A DNA stretch of 64,000 nucleotides, from positions 2,356,001-2,420,000 of the forward strand of contig NZ_CP064939.1 of NCBI RefSeq assembly GCF_015679185.1. The letters are read 5' to 3'. The notes under the pieces are model-generated. The model saw nothing but the letters and a program-made list of their open reading frames with translations. It was not told the DNA's origin and did not search any database. How positions within the stretch are numbered: the first letter of the stretch is position 1; every line of letters begins with the position of its first letter. The position numbers and the translations under genes were made by a program. The stretch comes from Pedobacter endophyticus (GTDB lineage: Bacteria; Bacteroidota; Bacteroidia; Sphingobacteriales; Sphingobacteriaceae). This document shows positions 34,794 through 45,398 of the stretch, piece after piece.

Positions 34794-37700
34794 TTAAAAT
34801 GAAGCATTAATACTAAATGAAACTGTATTGGCAAATGGATAGTCTATGCCTCGTTCTGCAACGATATTTGATACCCTGAATATATTATTCATAAAAGCAG
34901 ATAACCTGAGGCTTTGTAAATGTGCCGATTTTAACCAGCGTGTTGATGAGGACTGCAATTCGTAACCTACAGATATGGACTCACCAGTAAGGATATTCTC
35001 TTTTTGAATAAACCGCGAAGAAATTGGTGTAATTTCTGTGTCGGCTATTGCCTTAAACTGCGCAATATCTCCGGGTTTTTTCCAGCGCAGTTCTAACGCT
35101 CTTTTATCCTGATTAAAGGAAAGGTCTCCGAAATCAATGTTCTCTACCTTTTCATAAAGCGCATTGTTAAACCTTGAGGAGCCCAGGCTATACCTGATAT
35201 AGGCATTAAAGGTAAAAGCTTTTATTCTGAGACTGGAGCTAATTACTCCCTCTGCCTTTGGCCTGGCATTGGCAACCACCATGATATCTGCCGATGCATA
35301 TTCAAACGTATAATTTCCGTTTGCCTTAAGAAATAACTCCCGGCCTGTTGAAGGATCTATACCAAGAGAACGGTAAGCCCAAAGGTCGTCCGGACTGTGG
35401 CCGTCAGAGTAGCGCTGAATGGAGTTACTCCGCTGCTGCTCGGCGTTCAAACCGTCTAACAAGCCATTAAATCCACCGTAAATGCTTTTATACATACTAC
35501 CGGTTAAGCCAAGCGTCCAAATGATCCTTTTGTCGAGATTAAACACTGGAGAATATTTCAGATTTGCTTCCAGTCCTTTAATGTTCATATTCCCTGCGTT
35601 AATTGGATAGCCGGATATTCCATTAGAACCAGGGAGATCAATAGTTGCGATCAGCGGATTGGTAAACTTATTGTAAAAATCTAAGGTAGCTGAGAGCCGG
35701 TTCTGAAACAATCCCATTTCAATACCTGCACTGCTCTGCAGTGTTTTTTGCCAATCCAGATTTGGGTTTCCGAGGCTCGTATGGTATAAACCCTGTCCGA
35801 AGTAATTGCTGTATGCTTCCAGGTTGTAAACGGTTGCTGAGGCAAAACTGCCAAAACTCTGGTTACCACTTGTACCTATATTTGCCCTGATGATCAGTGA
35901 GTTAATCCAATCGACAGGTTTCATAAACTGCTCATTGTTGAGCCTCCACCCTATTCCCGTGGCCCAGAACGGAGAATACCTTTTAGCACTGCCAAATGCG
36001 GTAGATCCGTCGATTCTGTAAGTAGCATCAAAAAAATAGCGGTTATCATATACATAGTTTATGCTGGCCAACGCGTTTATTCTCCGGGTTTGGGGTGGCG
36101 TACTAACCAGCGGCCTTGCATCGGGCAAATAGCTATTGGCAAAACCGGGGTTGCCGGCCACACCGGTTGGGAAACCAACAGCGGTTAAACCGATGGTGTT
36201 GTTTTTGGCTCCCTGTACTTCTCCCCTGGCATTTCCGGTTAAAACATGCTTTTCATCGATCACCTTATTATAACTGAACGCAAGGTTCCCTGTATAATTA
36301 AAAGCTTCATTCCTGGAATTTTTATAACTTCCTTTTTCCAACAAGGCAACATTGTCAAACTTGGTATTTAGCGGAGAGATAAACTCGACAGCTGTTCCGG
36401 TAATTTTAGACAACTGTAAGCCTCCGGTAAAGCGAATTGCTTTATTCAAATTGAAAATGAAGCCCAGGTTGTTCTGCAAAATAAGGCTATTGGAATATTT
36501 TTCGGAGTTTAGCTGTGCATTGTACAGCGGATTATCTACATTGGCCAAACTTCGGGCATTGTGCCCGCTTGGGATCTGCTCCAGGTAACGGTCTGTGATT
36601 CCTCTTTTATAATAGGGATTGATTTTGGCATAGGTGCTAAAAGAACCGTAAGGGGATTCATCAGACCTGTTACCGCTTAAGAATATTCTGTTGGTAATAT
36701 TTAACTTGCCTTTGCGATAAGTGAGATCGGCTCTTGCTCCCCAGTTTTTCCGCTCAGACCCTTTCATTAGCCCCCCGATATCCTGTAGGTTCACACCCAC
36801 ACCATATTGAAATTCTTGGCTTCCCCCAGTTGCATAAATTGAATGATTTTGTGTGAATGCCGCAGCATGTATAGGTTCATTAAGCCAATAAGTATTTACC
36901 CCTTGCCTAACGGTGGCCAAACGCTGGTTATAAAACCGTTCAAGCATTACATAATCCTGCCTAATTTGTCCTCTTGCCTCGAATCTGCCAGATAACTTTT
37001 CAAATTCCAGCTTTTCTTCAGCATTCATCAGATTATAGTCGCTCAGGTCTGCTGCACTGACCCTAAAATCGCCAGTATAATTTACCCTTAACTGGCCCGG
37101 TTTTGGCTTAATGGTTTCAACAACCACTACCCCATTTGCAGATCTGGCGCCGTAAAGTGCCGTTGATGCGGCATCTTTTAACAGCGTAACGCTCGCAATA
37201 CGGTTGATATCCAGGTCAGTAATCTGACGGAGGGTCGATTCAAAGCCATCTAATATAAATAAGGGTGTATTGGGATCAACACTAAACTGATCTACCAATG
37301 CGCCCGAGTTTAAATTTTTAGTGATGCTTGTTTTACCCCGCAATTCTATTCGTGCCAGTGCATTTGGATCAGCGCCATTCAAATTGTTTTCAACAACAAT
37401 AAAAGAGGGATCTAAAGTTTTCAATGCCTCAATTACGTTCTGGTTGCCTATTTCGCGCAACTGATGACCGGTAACGGTTTTGGTACTGCCTGTAAAGCTT
37501 TCCTTTTTTCTTTCAAACATCCCGGTAACAACTACATTTTCCAATTTATTAATGGAAACTTCCAGTTTAACGTCCCCGAGCTTGCTTACGGCTCTTACTT
37601 CTTTAGTTTCAAACCCAATGTATGAAATGAGTAGTAGACTATTTTCTTCTACCCCTGGAAATATAAACTCTCCATTGGCATCGGTCTTTACTAATCGTTT

Positions 37701-38135
37701 GGTGTTTTTTATAACAATGGTTGCGCCGGGCATTGGTTTACCTTCATTATCGATCACACGTCCCCTTACCGTGATCTCATCAAAATAACTCACAATTTTA
37801 TCGAGCAACCCTTCTTTGGCTTTAACGATCATTACTGTTTTATCTTTGATGCTAAACGTTAGGCGCTGGCCTGTAAGCGCAATGTTGAGTGCCTCTTCTA
37901 CTGTGGCACCGGATACAGAGATGTCTACTGGCTTCGTATTGCCTGCAATCCTTTGATCAAACAAGATATCGTGGCCTGCGGCTCTGCAGATCTTTTTCAA
38001 TACCTCCGTTAAAGGAGCTTGTTTATAATTCAGGCTAATACGCTGTCCAAAAGTAGCAGCACTTACCTGCATCAGTGTGGCGCAAAATATAACGGCGGTT
38101 AGTCGCATAACTTTCCTGGTAAAATTTTTATACAT
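34794..38135 (-). CDS. SusC/RagA family TonB-dependent receptor with STN domain
   Basis: The 1,113-residue outer-membrane transporter begins with a signal (VIFCATLMQVSAATFGQ). An STN domain (about 32-110: LTEVLKKICRAAGHDILFDQ) follows, then the carboxypeptidase-like domain (VRGRVIDNEGKPMPGATI, about 124-205), the plug (about 225-330), and a beta-barrel ending in Phe (VSFSINASF). The STN domain with the sigma/FecR pair upstream indicates trans-envelope signalling, as in FecA-type systems: substrate binding releases the sigma factor. Length is within the normal range. It is TonB-driven. Confidence 0.95.
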   Translation of the reverse strand: MYKNFTRKVMRLTAVIFCATLMQVSAATFGQRISLNYKQAPLTEVLKKICRAAGHDILFDQRIAGNTKPVDISVSGATVEEALNIALTGQRLTFSIKDKTVMIVKAKEGLLDKIVSYFDEITVRGRVIDNEGKPMPGATIVIKNTKRLVKTDANGEFIFPGVEENSLLLISYIGFETKEVRAVSKLGDVKLEVSINKLENVVVTGMFERKKESFTGSTKTVTGHQLREIGNQNVIEALKTLDPSFIVVENNLNGADPNALARIELRGKTSITKNLNSGALVDQFSVDPNTPLFILDGFESTLRQITDLDINRIASVTLLKDAASTALYGARSANGVVVVETIKPKPGQLRVNYTGDFRVSAADLSDYNLMNAEEKLEFEKLSGRFEARGQIRQDYVMLERFYNQRLATVRQGVNTYWLNEPIHAAAFTQNHSIYATGGSQEFQYGVGVNLQDIGGLMKGSERKNWGARADLTYRKGKLNITNRIFLSGNRSDESPYGSFSTYAKINPYYKRGITDRYLEQIPSGHNARSLANVDNPLYNAQLNSEKYSNSLILQNNLGFIFNLNKAIRFTGGLQLSKITGTAVEFISPLNTKFDNVALLEKGSYKNSRNEAFNYTGNLAFSYNKVIDEKHVLTGNARGEVQGAKNNTIGLTAVGFPTGVAGNPGFANSYLPDARPLVSTPPQTRRINALASINYVYDNRYFFDATYRIDGSTAFGSAKRYSPFWATGIGWRLNNEQFMKPVDWINSLIIRANIGTSGNQSFGSFASATVYNLEAYSNYFGQGLYHTSLGNPNLDWQKTLQSSAGIEMGLFQNRLSATLDFYNKFTNPLIATIDLPGSNGISGYPINAGNMNIKGLEANLKYSPVFNLDKRIIWTLGLTGSMYKSIYGGFNGLLDGLNAEQQRSNSIQRYSDGHSPDDLWAYRSLGIDPSTGRELFLKANGNYTFEYASADIMVVANARPKAEGVISSSLRIKAFTFNAYIRYSLGSSRFNNALYEKVENIDFGDLSFNQDKRALELRWKKPGDIAQFKAIADTEITPISSRFIQKENILTGESISVGYELQSSSTRWLKSAHLQSLRLSAFMNNIFRVSNIVAERGIDYPFANTVSFSINASF

Positions 38136-38287
38136 TTGATAAAGTTTGGTTTATATCCCATTGCCTTCGGTCTCAATCTCAGGGCAATAGGACGAGTTGA
38201 TAAGTTTTATAAATTCATACCAAACGGAGTCAGGAGTGTTTAGCGACGCTTCTGGCTTTTTGCTTTGGTAGAATGCGGAAAAGTAAA

Positions 38288-39475
38288 TTATTTTACAACG
38301 ATGACCCTCCTTTCCTGAATTTTAAAATGAATGTCTCCGACAGATTCTATCCTTGCAAGCACTTCAGAAAGCTTGCTTTTTCTTGAAATCCATCCTTCTA
38401 ATTTAATCTCCGCCGGACTTGAAAGCTCATATTGGACGGTTACGCCATACCAGCGTTCGATGTCTTCCATGGCGGATTTAAGATTTTCGCCTGTAAAAAC
38501 AAGCAATCCGTCTTTCCATCCTACAGCCGACATTACATCCACCTGTTTTACTACAAACTGATTTGCCTTTAAGCTGGCCTGTTCTCCCGGTTTTAGGATT
38601 ATACTGTTCTCTTTTCTGTCTTTTTTTGTATTTGCAGATACGCTGACACTACCTTCGAGCAAGGTGGTTTTAATACTGGAATCGTCTGTATAATTTTTGA
38701 TATTAAAATGGGTTCCCAATACTTCTACGTCCTGTAATTTGCTGCTAACTATAAACGGGCGGGTTTTATCTTTCTGCACTTCAAAATAGGCTTCACCGGT
38801 AAGAGTTACTCTACGGGCAACAACTCCTTTTAAATCAGTCTGATAAGTTAAATCTGAAGCCGCGTTTAGCCACACTTTTGTTCCGTCGGGCAGTGTAACC
38901 TGATAGGTTCCGCCTCGGGGTGTACTTATCGTAAATTGTTGTTCGAGTCGGGATAAAGGTTGTGCTCCATCTAAAACAGCACTGCCATCATTATAGTGTA
39001 ACTGATTATTGCCGATGACAAGTCCGTTTTTTGTATCACTCAAATTAATCAGTTTACCATCCGGCAGGCGGAGGGTTGCGGCATTTTTTCCGGCTTCGAT
39101 GTCGGATGATCCGGAAACAAATTCGGGCGAACGGCGCTCGGGCTGGCCCGAGTTGTAAAACCAGATACCGAATGTGATTATAGCCACAGCAGCAGCAACC
39201 CCAATGATACGGGGCCACAGCGATTTAAGCCTGCTTGCCTTGATGGGGAACAATTCTTGCTGTACCTTGTTCCAGGCACTATCCATATCTATGGTGTTAT
39301 ACCTGCTTAGGCTCGCTTCTAAACTTTCCTCTTTAATGAGGTTTTCAAAGAATGATCTATTTTCGTCATTCTCTTCTATCCACGACTTCAGTTCAGACGG
39401 AATTATTCCTCCTCCGGCAGTTACGTAGGCAGCAATCTGTTCAGATAGTTGATCGCATTTTTTTAAATCGGTCAT
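38288..39475 (-). CDS. FecR-type anti-sigma factor
   Basis: The 395-residue protein has an N-terminal cytoplasmic anti-sigma region, one membrane segment (IIGVAAAVAIITFGIWFY, about residues 89-106), a FecR domain (TPRGGTYQVTLPDGTKVWLN ... ASDLTYQTDL), and a C-terminal DUF4974 (ENLKSAMEDIERWYGVTVQY). This layout is typical of the Bacteroidota FecR pair that contacts the STN domain of a SusC receptor. It lies 60 bases after the sigma gene and 152 bases before SusC, so the promoter for SusCD may lie in that gap. Confidence 0.94.
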   Translation of the reverse strand: MTDLKKCDQLSEQIAAYVTAGGGIIPSELKSWIEENDENRSFFENLIKEESLEASLSRYNTIDMDSAWNKVQQELFPIKASRLKSLWPRIIGVAAAVAIITFGIWFYNSGQPERRSPEFVSGSSDIEAGKNAATLRLPDGKLINLSDTKNGLVIGNNQLHYNDGSAVLDGAQPLSRLEQQFTISTPRGGTYQVTLPDGTKVWLNAASDLTYQTDLKGVVARRVTLTGEAYFEVQKDKTRPFIVSSKLQDVEVLGTHFNIKNYTDDSSIKTTLLEGSVSVSANTKKDRKENSIILKPGEQASLKANQFVVKQVDVMSAVGWKDGLLVFTGENLKSAMEDIERWYGVTVQYELSSPAEIKLEGWISRKSKLSEVLARIESVGDIHFKIQERRVIVVK

Positions 39476-39535
39476 AATTCCGGCTTTTTATAGTAGACGA
39501 GCACGGAAGTGAGAAGTATGACAACAGGGGGAGAT

Positions 39536-40165
39536 TTATTTTAATAGGTGGTTGTGGTGCAATAAAAGTAAAATGAACATCGCATCGCCCAGGCTAATCC
39601 TGAGGTTAGACAACGCCCTTTGTTTATGGGTTTTAACGGTATTAACGGAGATACTGAGCTGCTGCGCAATTTCATGATTCTTTAAACCGGCGAGGCTCAT
39701 TTTGAAAACGTTTCGACCTTGTTCGGGTAAAGCTTCAATAGCATTATTAATTATTCTGATGGTTTCGGCGGTGATTAGAGGTTCGGTAAAATCACTTTCG
39801 GCTAATTGGTGATGATGTACAGCATGGGTTTCATACTTGCGAACAACCTGACTTCGCCTAAGCTTATCCACACAAGCATTCTTTACGGTAGTATATACAT
39901 AACTTTTTAATGAAGACACTTCTAAAAAGGCTTCATCATGATTCCAGAGCTTAATAAATGCATCCTGAACAAGATCTTCGGCCTCAGCTTCATTGCCTGC
40001 TAAAATTCCTTCGGCAACAAGCACCGCCGCCCGATAATAAAGTTCGAAAACAAACCGAAAAGCAAACTGGTTCCCGGAATTAAATTCCTGAACAAGTACC
40101 CCTGAATCTGATTTATACCTATTCTTGTGCTCCTGGTAAGCAGTGCCTTCATTCATAAATAACAT
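39536..40165 (-). CDS. ECF sigma-70 family sigma factor
   Basis: The 209-residue factor (start ATG 40165, with GGGTGG before it; ATG 40156 and a TTG at 40177 are alternatives) has region 2 (EDLVQDAFIKLWNH) and region 4 with a helix-turn-helix (GLKNHEIAQQLSISVNTVKT). There is no long C-terminal extension, as usual for FecI-like factors. With FecR it should direct transcription of the SusCD operon when the receptor signals. The target promoter is not identified. Confidence 0.93.
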   Translation of the reverse strand: MLFMNEGTAYQEHKNRYKSDSGVLVQEFNSGNQFAFRFVFELYYRAAVLVAEGILAGNEAEAEDLVQDAFIKLWNHDEAFLEVSSLKSYVYTTVKNACVDKLRRSQVVRKYETHAVHHHQLAESDFTEPLITAETIRIINNAIEALPEQGRNVFKMSLAGLKNHEIAQQLSISVNTVKTHKQRALSNLRISLGDAMFILLLLHHNHLLK

Positions 40166-40391
40166 ACCACCCAACAAAGAATCTTATTGCATTCACCTTA
40201 TATTGTTTTGTAGCGTTTTCTAATATAAGTATTTATTTGCAAATATTAAAAAAAGCCAGCACACATTTTTAAGGAGAAAACAAACCTATACCACGCTATA
40301 GCTATTGCAAAAGGTGTGGTTTTTTGAATGTAAATAGGAAACTGACTACGCCTGCTGAGCCTCTGACGTTTAAGATTTACGAAGCTGGGAA

Positions 40392-40422
40392 TAAAAAAAG
40401 GGATGTGCAATTTGCACATCCC
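40392..40422 (-). terminator. Terminator of ahcY
   Basis: GGGATGTGCAA and TTGCACATCCC form a near-perfect stem with a T-run on the minus strand (40393-40399). It sits 45 bases after the ahcY stop. Confidence 0.85.
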
Positions 40423-40466
40423 TTTGCTATTTGGACTGAAGACCCGGAACCCGAGACTCCAAACTA

Positions 40467-41783
40467 CTAATAACGATATTCGTCTGATTTGAATGGTCCC
40501 TCAACGGCAACGCCAATGTAATCAGCCTGGTGTTGATCTAAAACTTCAAGTTCTACACCAATTTTTTCTAAGTGCAAACGAGCAACTTTTTCATCCAGAT
40601 GTTTAGGTAAAGTGTACACTTTGTTTTCATATTTACCAGGGTTGGTCCAAAGTTCTAATTGAGCCAAAGTTTGGTTGGTAAATGAGTTACTCATTACGAA
40701 ACTTGGGTGGCCAGTTGCACAACCTAAGTTTACCAAACGTCCTTCTGCAAGCACAATCACGTCTTTTCCATCGATGGTATATTTATCAACCTGAGGCTTA
40801 ATTTCTACTTTAGTGTTGCCATAAGTACCGTTTAACCATGCCATATCAATTTCGTTGTCGAAGTGGCCGATGTTACAAACAATCGCTTTATCTTTTAAGG
40901 CTCTGAAGTGTTTCTCGCGAACAATATCACAGTTACCAGTTGTTGTTACCACAATATCTGCTTCTTTAATTGCGGTGTCTAAACGTTTAACTTCGTAGCC
41001 TTCCATTGCAGCTTGTAAAGCACAAATCGGGTCGATTTCGGTAACGATAACACGCACGCCTTGCGAACTTAACGATTCTGCAGAACCTTTACCCACGTCG
41101 CCATAACCGCAAACAACAGCCACTTTACCTGCCATCATTACATCGGTAGCACGGCGAATTGCATCAACCAACGATTCGCGACATCCGTATTTATTATCAA
41201 ACTTAGATTTGGTTACTGAATCGTTAACGTTGATTGCAGGTAAGTGCAATGTGCCGTTTTTCATTCTTTCGTACAAACGATGAACGCCGGTTGTAGTTTC
41301 TTCTGATAAACCTTTAATGTCGGCAATCAACTCAGGGAAACGATCGAAAACCATGTTGGTTAAATCGCCACCATCATCTAAAATCATGTTCAACGGTTGT
41401 TGTTCCGGACCAAAGTGTAAAGTTTGCTCAATACACCAGTCGAATTCTTCTTCAGTTAAACCTTTCCAGGCGTAAACCTGAATACCGGCAGCAGCAATTG
41501 CCGCAGCAGCGTGATCTTGCGTAGAAAAGATATTACATGATGACCAGGTAACTTCTGCACCGAGGGCCACTAAAGTTTCAATTAATACGGCCGTTTGGAT
41601 CGTCATGTGCAAACATCCTGCAATGCGTGCGCCCTTTAACGGTTGTGATGGACCGAACTCTTTGCGTAAGCTCATTAAACCAGGCATTTCTGCTTCGGCT
41701 AATTCGATTTCTTTACGGCCCCATTCTGCCAGTGAAATGTCCTTAACTTTGTAAGGGATAAAAGTTGTCTCTACTGATGACAT
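40467..41783 (-). CDS. ahcY: Adenosylhomocysteinase
   Basis: This 438-residue enzyme reversibly hydrolyses S-adenosylhomocysteine to adenosine and homocysteine, keeping methylation going. Signatures: [20 protein letters not shown] (NAD and substrate site), [16 protein letters not shown] (NAD-binding GxGxxG), and GHFDNEID. Length matches the bacterial family. The C-terminal KSDEYRY supplies Lys and Tyr residues for the neighbouring subunit's NAD. It is cytosolic and homotetrameric in homologues. A 90-base leader is predicted. Confidence 0.97.
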   Translation of the reverse strand: MSSVETTFIPYKVKDISLAEWGRKEIELAEAEMPGLMSLRKEFGPSQPLKGARIAGCLHMTIQTAVLIETLVALGAEVTWSSCNIFSTQDHAAAAIAAAGIQVYAWKGLTEEEFDWCIEQTLHFGPEQQPLNMILDDGGDLTNMVFDRFPELIADIKGLSEETTTGVHRLYERMKNGTLHLPAINVNDSVTKSKFDNKYGCRESLVDAIRRATDVMMAGKVAVVCGYGDVGKGSAESLSSQGVRVIVTEIDPICALQAAMEGYEVKRLDTAIKEADIVVTTTGNCDIVREKHFRALKDKAIVCNIGHFDNEIDMAWLNGTYGNTKVEIKPQVDKYTIDGKDVIVLAEGRLVNLGCATGHPSFVMSNSFTNQTLAQLELWTNPGKYENKVYTLPKHLDEKVARLHLEKIGVELEVLDQHQADYIGVAVEGPFKSDEYRY

Positions 41784-41839
41784 ATATTTGTTTTTTAATT
41801 GTTTAGTATTAATGACTTACAGATCGTTTCAGCTTGCAC

Positions 41840-41854
41840 AATGTTTGCAACATT
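41840..41854 (-). promoter_or_regulatory. Small hairpin in the ahcY leader
   Basis: AATGTT and AACATT arms with a 3-base loop lie in the predicted 5' untranslated region of ahcY. The role is unknown; it could be a protein-binding site or chance. Confidence 0.3.
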
Positions 41855-41879
41855 TTTTGAAACATCCGGTCGTCGGACA

Positions 41880-41910
41880 CAAAATTACGGAATAGTTTAG
41901 CCAATATCAA
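41880..41910 (-). promoter_or_regulatory. ahcY promoter
   Basis: TAATTTTG at 41880-41887 (-7) and TTGA at 41907-41910 (-33) on the minus strand, with 19 bases between. The predicted start leaves a leader of about 90 bases before the ATG at 41783. Confidence 0.5.
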
Positions 41911-41972
41911 AAGCTTGAAAGTTAATCGATTCAAGGTTGTACATTATAACTTTACAATGGCAAACGGGCTCG

Positions 41973-43079
41973 CTATTTCAGCTTTCTTCGCAACCACTTC
42001 CGAACGGGCTCATCATACCATTTTAATGAAACGTAGGCCAGAATAACACTCCCTACCAATAGGACTAATGCAGTTGGCCAGGCTTGAGCAAAGGTTATGC
42101 CTTTGTTATTGCTAATCCAGGCGACATAAAAATACACCAACGGATAATGCACGAGATAAAGGGGGTACGAAATATCGCCCAAAAATTTGCATAGCTTCTT
42201 CTCGCCCTCGCCTTTCATTACACCACTTGCGCCAAGATACACGATAAGCGGAAAAACGATGATGATACAAATTGCTTCATAGAGTCCGTTCATCCAAAGG
42301 TGTTCGGCACCACCAATTCGAGGCATATAAAGTACCAAAGCCACTAAAAGACTGCACCACAAAAAGGCATTTTTGATTTGAGTTGGCTTTGCTACCCGCG
42401 AAAGGAGTAAACCGGCGAAGAAAGGGAACATGGTACGGGAGAAACCAATGCGAACTTGCGCTACGTTGAGCGTCCAACCCCCGCTAACATCGCCGTTTGT
42501 AATGGCCAGATGTGCCAGCGCCACCGCTGCAATAACAACCAGAATAGTAAGCGCTGTTTTGGAGAACTTCCTGATCCAGATTGCATATAAAATATTGGCA
42601 ATGTATTCAAAGAACAACGACCAGCCCACGCTGTTTAACGGATGCATTTCTTCCCAACCACGGATATCGAGAGACAATGGTACTGGCAGAACGGTATAAC
42701 CGATCAGCATTACGAGCAACATTTTCCACAGGGGAATGGTGTGAATTAGTGGCCAGATAGTTGAGTCGGTGAAGTAGAATCCAATTGCCCCAAGCGTCAT
42801 CCCGAGCACAACCATTGGCTGAAGCCTTTCTACCCGACGCTTAAAGAACGTGCCAATGCTCATTTTTTGCCAACGGTCATCATACGCGTAGCCAATCACA
42901 AATCCGGATAAGAGAAAGAAAAAATCGACAGCCAGATAGCCATGGTTCACTAATATATCCAAATGCCCTGTTCCCAGTGGCTCGGTAAGATGGAATGTTA
43001 CAACGATAATGGCCGCAATACCGCGAAGGCCATCTAATATTGGATAATGTGGTTTGGTGGCGATAAGCTCGTTATTCAT
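41973..43079 (-). CDS. Acyltransferase 3 family membrane protein
   Basis: Start chosen at ATG 43079 (MNNELIATK), giving 368 residues; the longer frame to 43148 adds residues without family similarity. The motif ILDGLRGIAAIIVVTFHLTEP (Arg and catalytic-region His) and FFLLSGFVIGYAYDDRW mark the OafA/YrhL-type acyltransferase 3 domain, with about ten membrane segments. These proteins O-acetylate or O-acylate cell-surface sugars. The substrate is unknown, and no glycan genes flank it. Confidence 0.9.
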   Translation of the reverse strand: MNNELIATKPHYPILDGLRGIAAIIVVTFHLTEPLGTGHLDILVNHGYLAVDFFFLLSGFVIGYAYDDRWQKMSIGTFFKRRVERLQPMVVLGMTLGAIGFYFTDSTIWPLIHTIPLWKMLLVMLIGYTVLPVPLSLDIRGWEEMHPLNSVGWSLFFEYIANILYAIWIRKFSKTALTILVVIAAVALAHLAITNGDVSGGWTLNVAQVRIGFSRTMFPFFAGLLLSRVAKPTQIKNAFLWCSLLVALVLYMPRIGGAEHLWMNGLYEAICIIIVFPLIVYLGASGVMKGEGEKKLCKFLGDISYPLYLVHYPLVYFYVAWISNNKGITFAQAWPTALVLLVGSVILAYVSLKWYDEPVRKWLRRKLK

Positions 43080-43862
43080 CGATAAAACTGCATGATAGGG
43101 TTGAAAAAAATCTGCGCAAATTATAAAAAAATGGCAGCAACCATGCATTTATTTGGCTTTTCTACTGAAAGTTCAAAAGAATGGAAAAGATGGATATGGC
43201 GGTCGGCCGGATTGGTAAAACGTTGTGTTGTTTGATTTTGAAGCAATTTAGAAAATAACGGAGTTGGGACGACAGGTTTTTTCAGCGAATCTGCTTTACG
43301 AATAAAGATTGCTTTCCCGAGAAGTCTATCGTGTGGACACATCTCGTTTTATGCGCCGTCTTTCCCGCGCAGGCGGTCCCGAAACTTCGGGATTAAAGCT
43401 AAGCTAGGGCTTTTCCTTTCGCTTTAGGATTCCCAATTAAATTGGGAATGACGACCGTTCACGTAGCGCTTATAAGCAGCGAGATGCATAAAAACGTCAA
43501 TAGTAGCATCGCGAAGACCGCGAAGCAGCTACAAAGTAAATCCGCAAGCGATGGATTCGATAGCTATCGGATGCAAAACGCCAACAAACCACAGCCCAAA
43601 AAGGGAAGTGAGTCGACCAAGAGCAGTGCGCAATCGGCAAGGGATGCTTTCCCGGGAAATCGGGACAGGCTGTTCCTCAGCATGACAAGATACTGAACTT
43701 AAATAAGCTGAAAAATAAGGGTCCCCACGCGATTAGACACAAAACGGCAAAAAAACATTCCCAAAGCAAGACTGAGTGAGTGGGCAAGAGCTTGCATTCG
43801 ATAATCAGAAAGCATTGTCGCATCTCGTCCAGTTCAATCGCATGGAGCTAATTAAAATCGTG
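43080..43862. other. Gene-free interval with a palindromic element
   Basis: No gene was recognised in these 783 bases. It includes the 107-base element at 43354-43460, CCGATAGCTATCGG-like palindromes near 43556-43572, and a CCGCGAAGCAGCTAC segment near 43509 that recurs near 59741. Confidence 0.6.
43354..43460 (+). repeat. 107-bp GAACGGTCGTCAT-type palindromic element
   Basis: It begins CGCCGTCTTTCCCGCG and ends GGGAATGACGACCGTTC. Three stems are visible: CCCGCGCAGGCGG, CCCGAAACTTCGGG and CCCAATTAAATTGGG. It matches the reverse complement of 10139-10245 along its full length. Confidence 0.78.
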
Positions 43863-45380
43863 TTAAGACGCCTCCACGCCATCAATTTTTAACACTTTAG
43901 CAGTTCGTTGTCTGGTTTCATTACACAGCGCCGTATCTTTTGCCAACTCTTTACCGTAAGTCGGGATCATTTCCTTAATTTTTGCCTGCCATTCGTCGGT
44001 AGCCAAATCTTCTTTAAAGCAGCGATCCAACAGCTCGAGCATAATTGAAACTGCTGTAGATGCACCAGGCGATGCGCCCAACAATGCGGCAATAGAGCCA
44101 TCGCTCGCACTTACTACTTCGGTACCGAACTCAAGAATTCCGCCCTTTTTCTCGTCTTTTTTAATTACCTGAACCCGCTGCCCGGCATATTCCAGTTCCC
44201 AATCTTTAAGTTGGGCGGTTGGTAAATATTCTTTCAACGCCTTCAATCGATCTTGTGGCGATTGCCTTACCTGCTCAATTAAATACTTGGTTAAATCGAG
44301 GTTGTGCAAGCCAGCGGAAAGCATGGGACGGATATTGTTAAATTTTATTGACTTGGGCAAATCTAAAAATGACCCGTTTTTCAAAAACTTGGTCGAAAAA
44401 CCGGCATATGGCCCAAAAAGTAACGCTTGTTTACCGTTAATCATTCTGGTATCTAAATGCGGCACCGACATTGGCGGTGCGCCAACGGCAGCTTTACCGT
44501 AAACCTTTGCGTGATGTTGTTTTATTACCTCTTCGTTGGTGCATTTTAACCATTGGCCACTCACCGGGAAGCCCCCAAAGCCTTTTCCTTCAGGAATATC
44601 TGATTTCTCCAAAAGTGGCAATGATCCACCGCCTGCTCCAATAAAAACAAACCTTGCGGTACGTTTACGCTTATCGCCGCTATCCAGATCTTTCACCTTT
44701 ACCACCCAGTTGCCGTCTTTGTTTTTCTTCAAATTACGGATTTCGTGATTGAAATGCAGACTAACGCTGCGCTGTTCTTTCAGGTTATTGAACATATCGC
44801 GGGTTAGCGAACCAAAGTTTACGTCGGTTCCGAGGTCCATTTTGGTAGCCGCTACTTTTTCGTCTTTTTTGCGGCCCTCCATAATTAAGGGCACCCAGCT
44901 TTTTATCTTTTCTGCATCCTCGGTAAATTCCATCCCCTTAAAAAGATCGTATTTCGTTAATGCGTCGTAGCGCTTTTTAAGGTAATCGACATTCTTTTTG
45001 CCCCACACAAAACTCATATGTGGAATTTTTCGGATAAAATTTTCAGGATCTGAGATCAGGCCCTTCTCTACCAGGTAAGACCAAAATTGTTTGGAAACCT
45101 CAAAATTCTCGGCAATTTGCACGGCTTTTTTGGTTTCTACAGTGCCATCGTTTTTCTCCGGCGTATAATTTAATTCGCAAAAGGCCGAGTGTCCTGTTCC
45201 AGCATTGTTCCAGGCATCCGAGCTTTCGGCGGCGGCAACGTCGAGGCGTTCGTAAATTTCTATACTTAAGTTGGGCTCTAACTGCTTTAATAAAACTCCA
45301 AGAGTTGCGCTCATAATTCCGGCGCCAATTAAAATTACATCTGCATCAGTTTTGCCAACTGTTTTTTTCTTTTTTGTCAT
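43863..45380 (-). CDS. mqo: Malate:quinone oxidoreductase
   Basis: This 505-residue FAD enzyme has VILIGAGIMSATLGVLL at residues about 15-31 and the family block ESSDAWNNAGTGHSAFCELN. SDGSIAALLGASPGAST near the C-terminus is also conserved. It oxidises malate to oxaloacetate and reduces the quinone pool, a membrane-associated TCA-cycle step. Length is normal for Mqo. The promoter TAGATTTG is 18 bases before the start. Confidence 0.96.
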   Translation of the reverse strand: MTKKKKTVGKTDADVILIGAGIMSATLGVLLKQLEPNLSIEIYERLDVAAAESSDAWNNAGTGHSAFCELNYTPEKNDGTVETKKAVQIAENFEVSKQFWSYLVEKGLISDPENFIRKIPHMSFVWGKKNVDYLKKRYDALTKYDLFKGMEFTEDAEKIKSWVPLIMEGRKKDEKVAATKMDLGTDVNFGSLTRDMFNNLKEQRSVSLHFNHEIRNLKKNKDGNWVVKVKDLDSGDKRKRTARFVFIGAGGGSLPLLEKSDIPEGKGFGGFPVSGQWLKCTNEEVIKQHHAKVYGKAAVGAPPMSVPHLDTRMINGKQALLFGPYAGFSTKFLKNGSFLDLPKSIKFNNIRPMLSAGLHNLDLTKYLIEQVRQSPQDRLKALKEYLPTAQLKDWELEYAGQRVQVIKKDEKKGGILEFGTEVVSASDGSIAALLGASPGASTAVSIMLELLDRCFKEDLATDEWQAKIKEMIPTYGKELAKDTALCNETRQRTAKVLKIDGVEAS

Positions 45381-45398
45381 CTTACTTCAAAGGAGTTA

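Noticed and set aside
41784..41972. S-adenosylhomocysteine riboswitch in the ahcY leader
   Set aside because: The predicted leader is only about 90 bases and shows one tiny hairpin. I could not find the conserved SAH or SAM riboswitch core.
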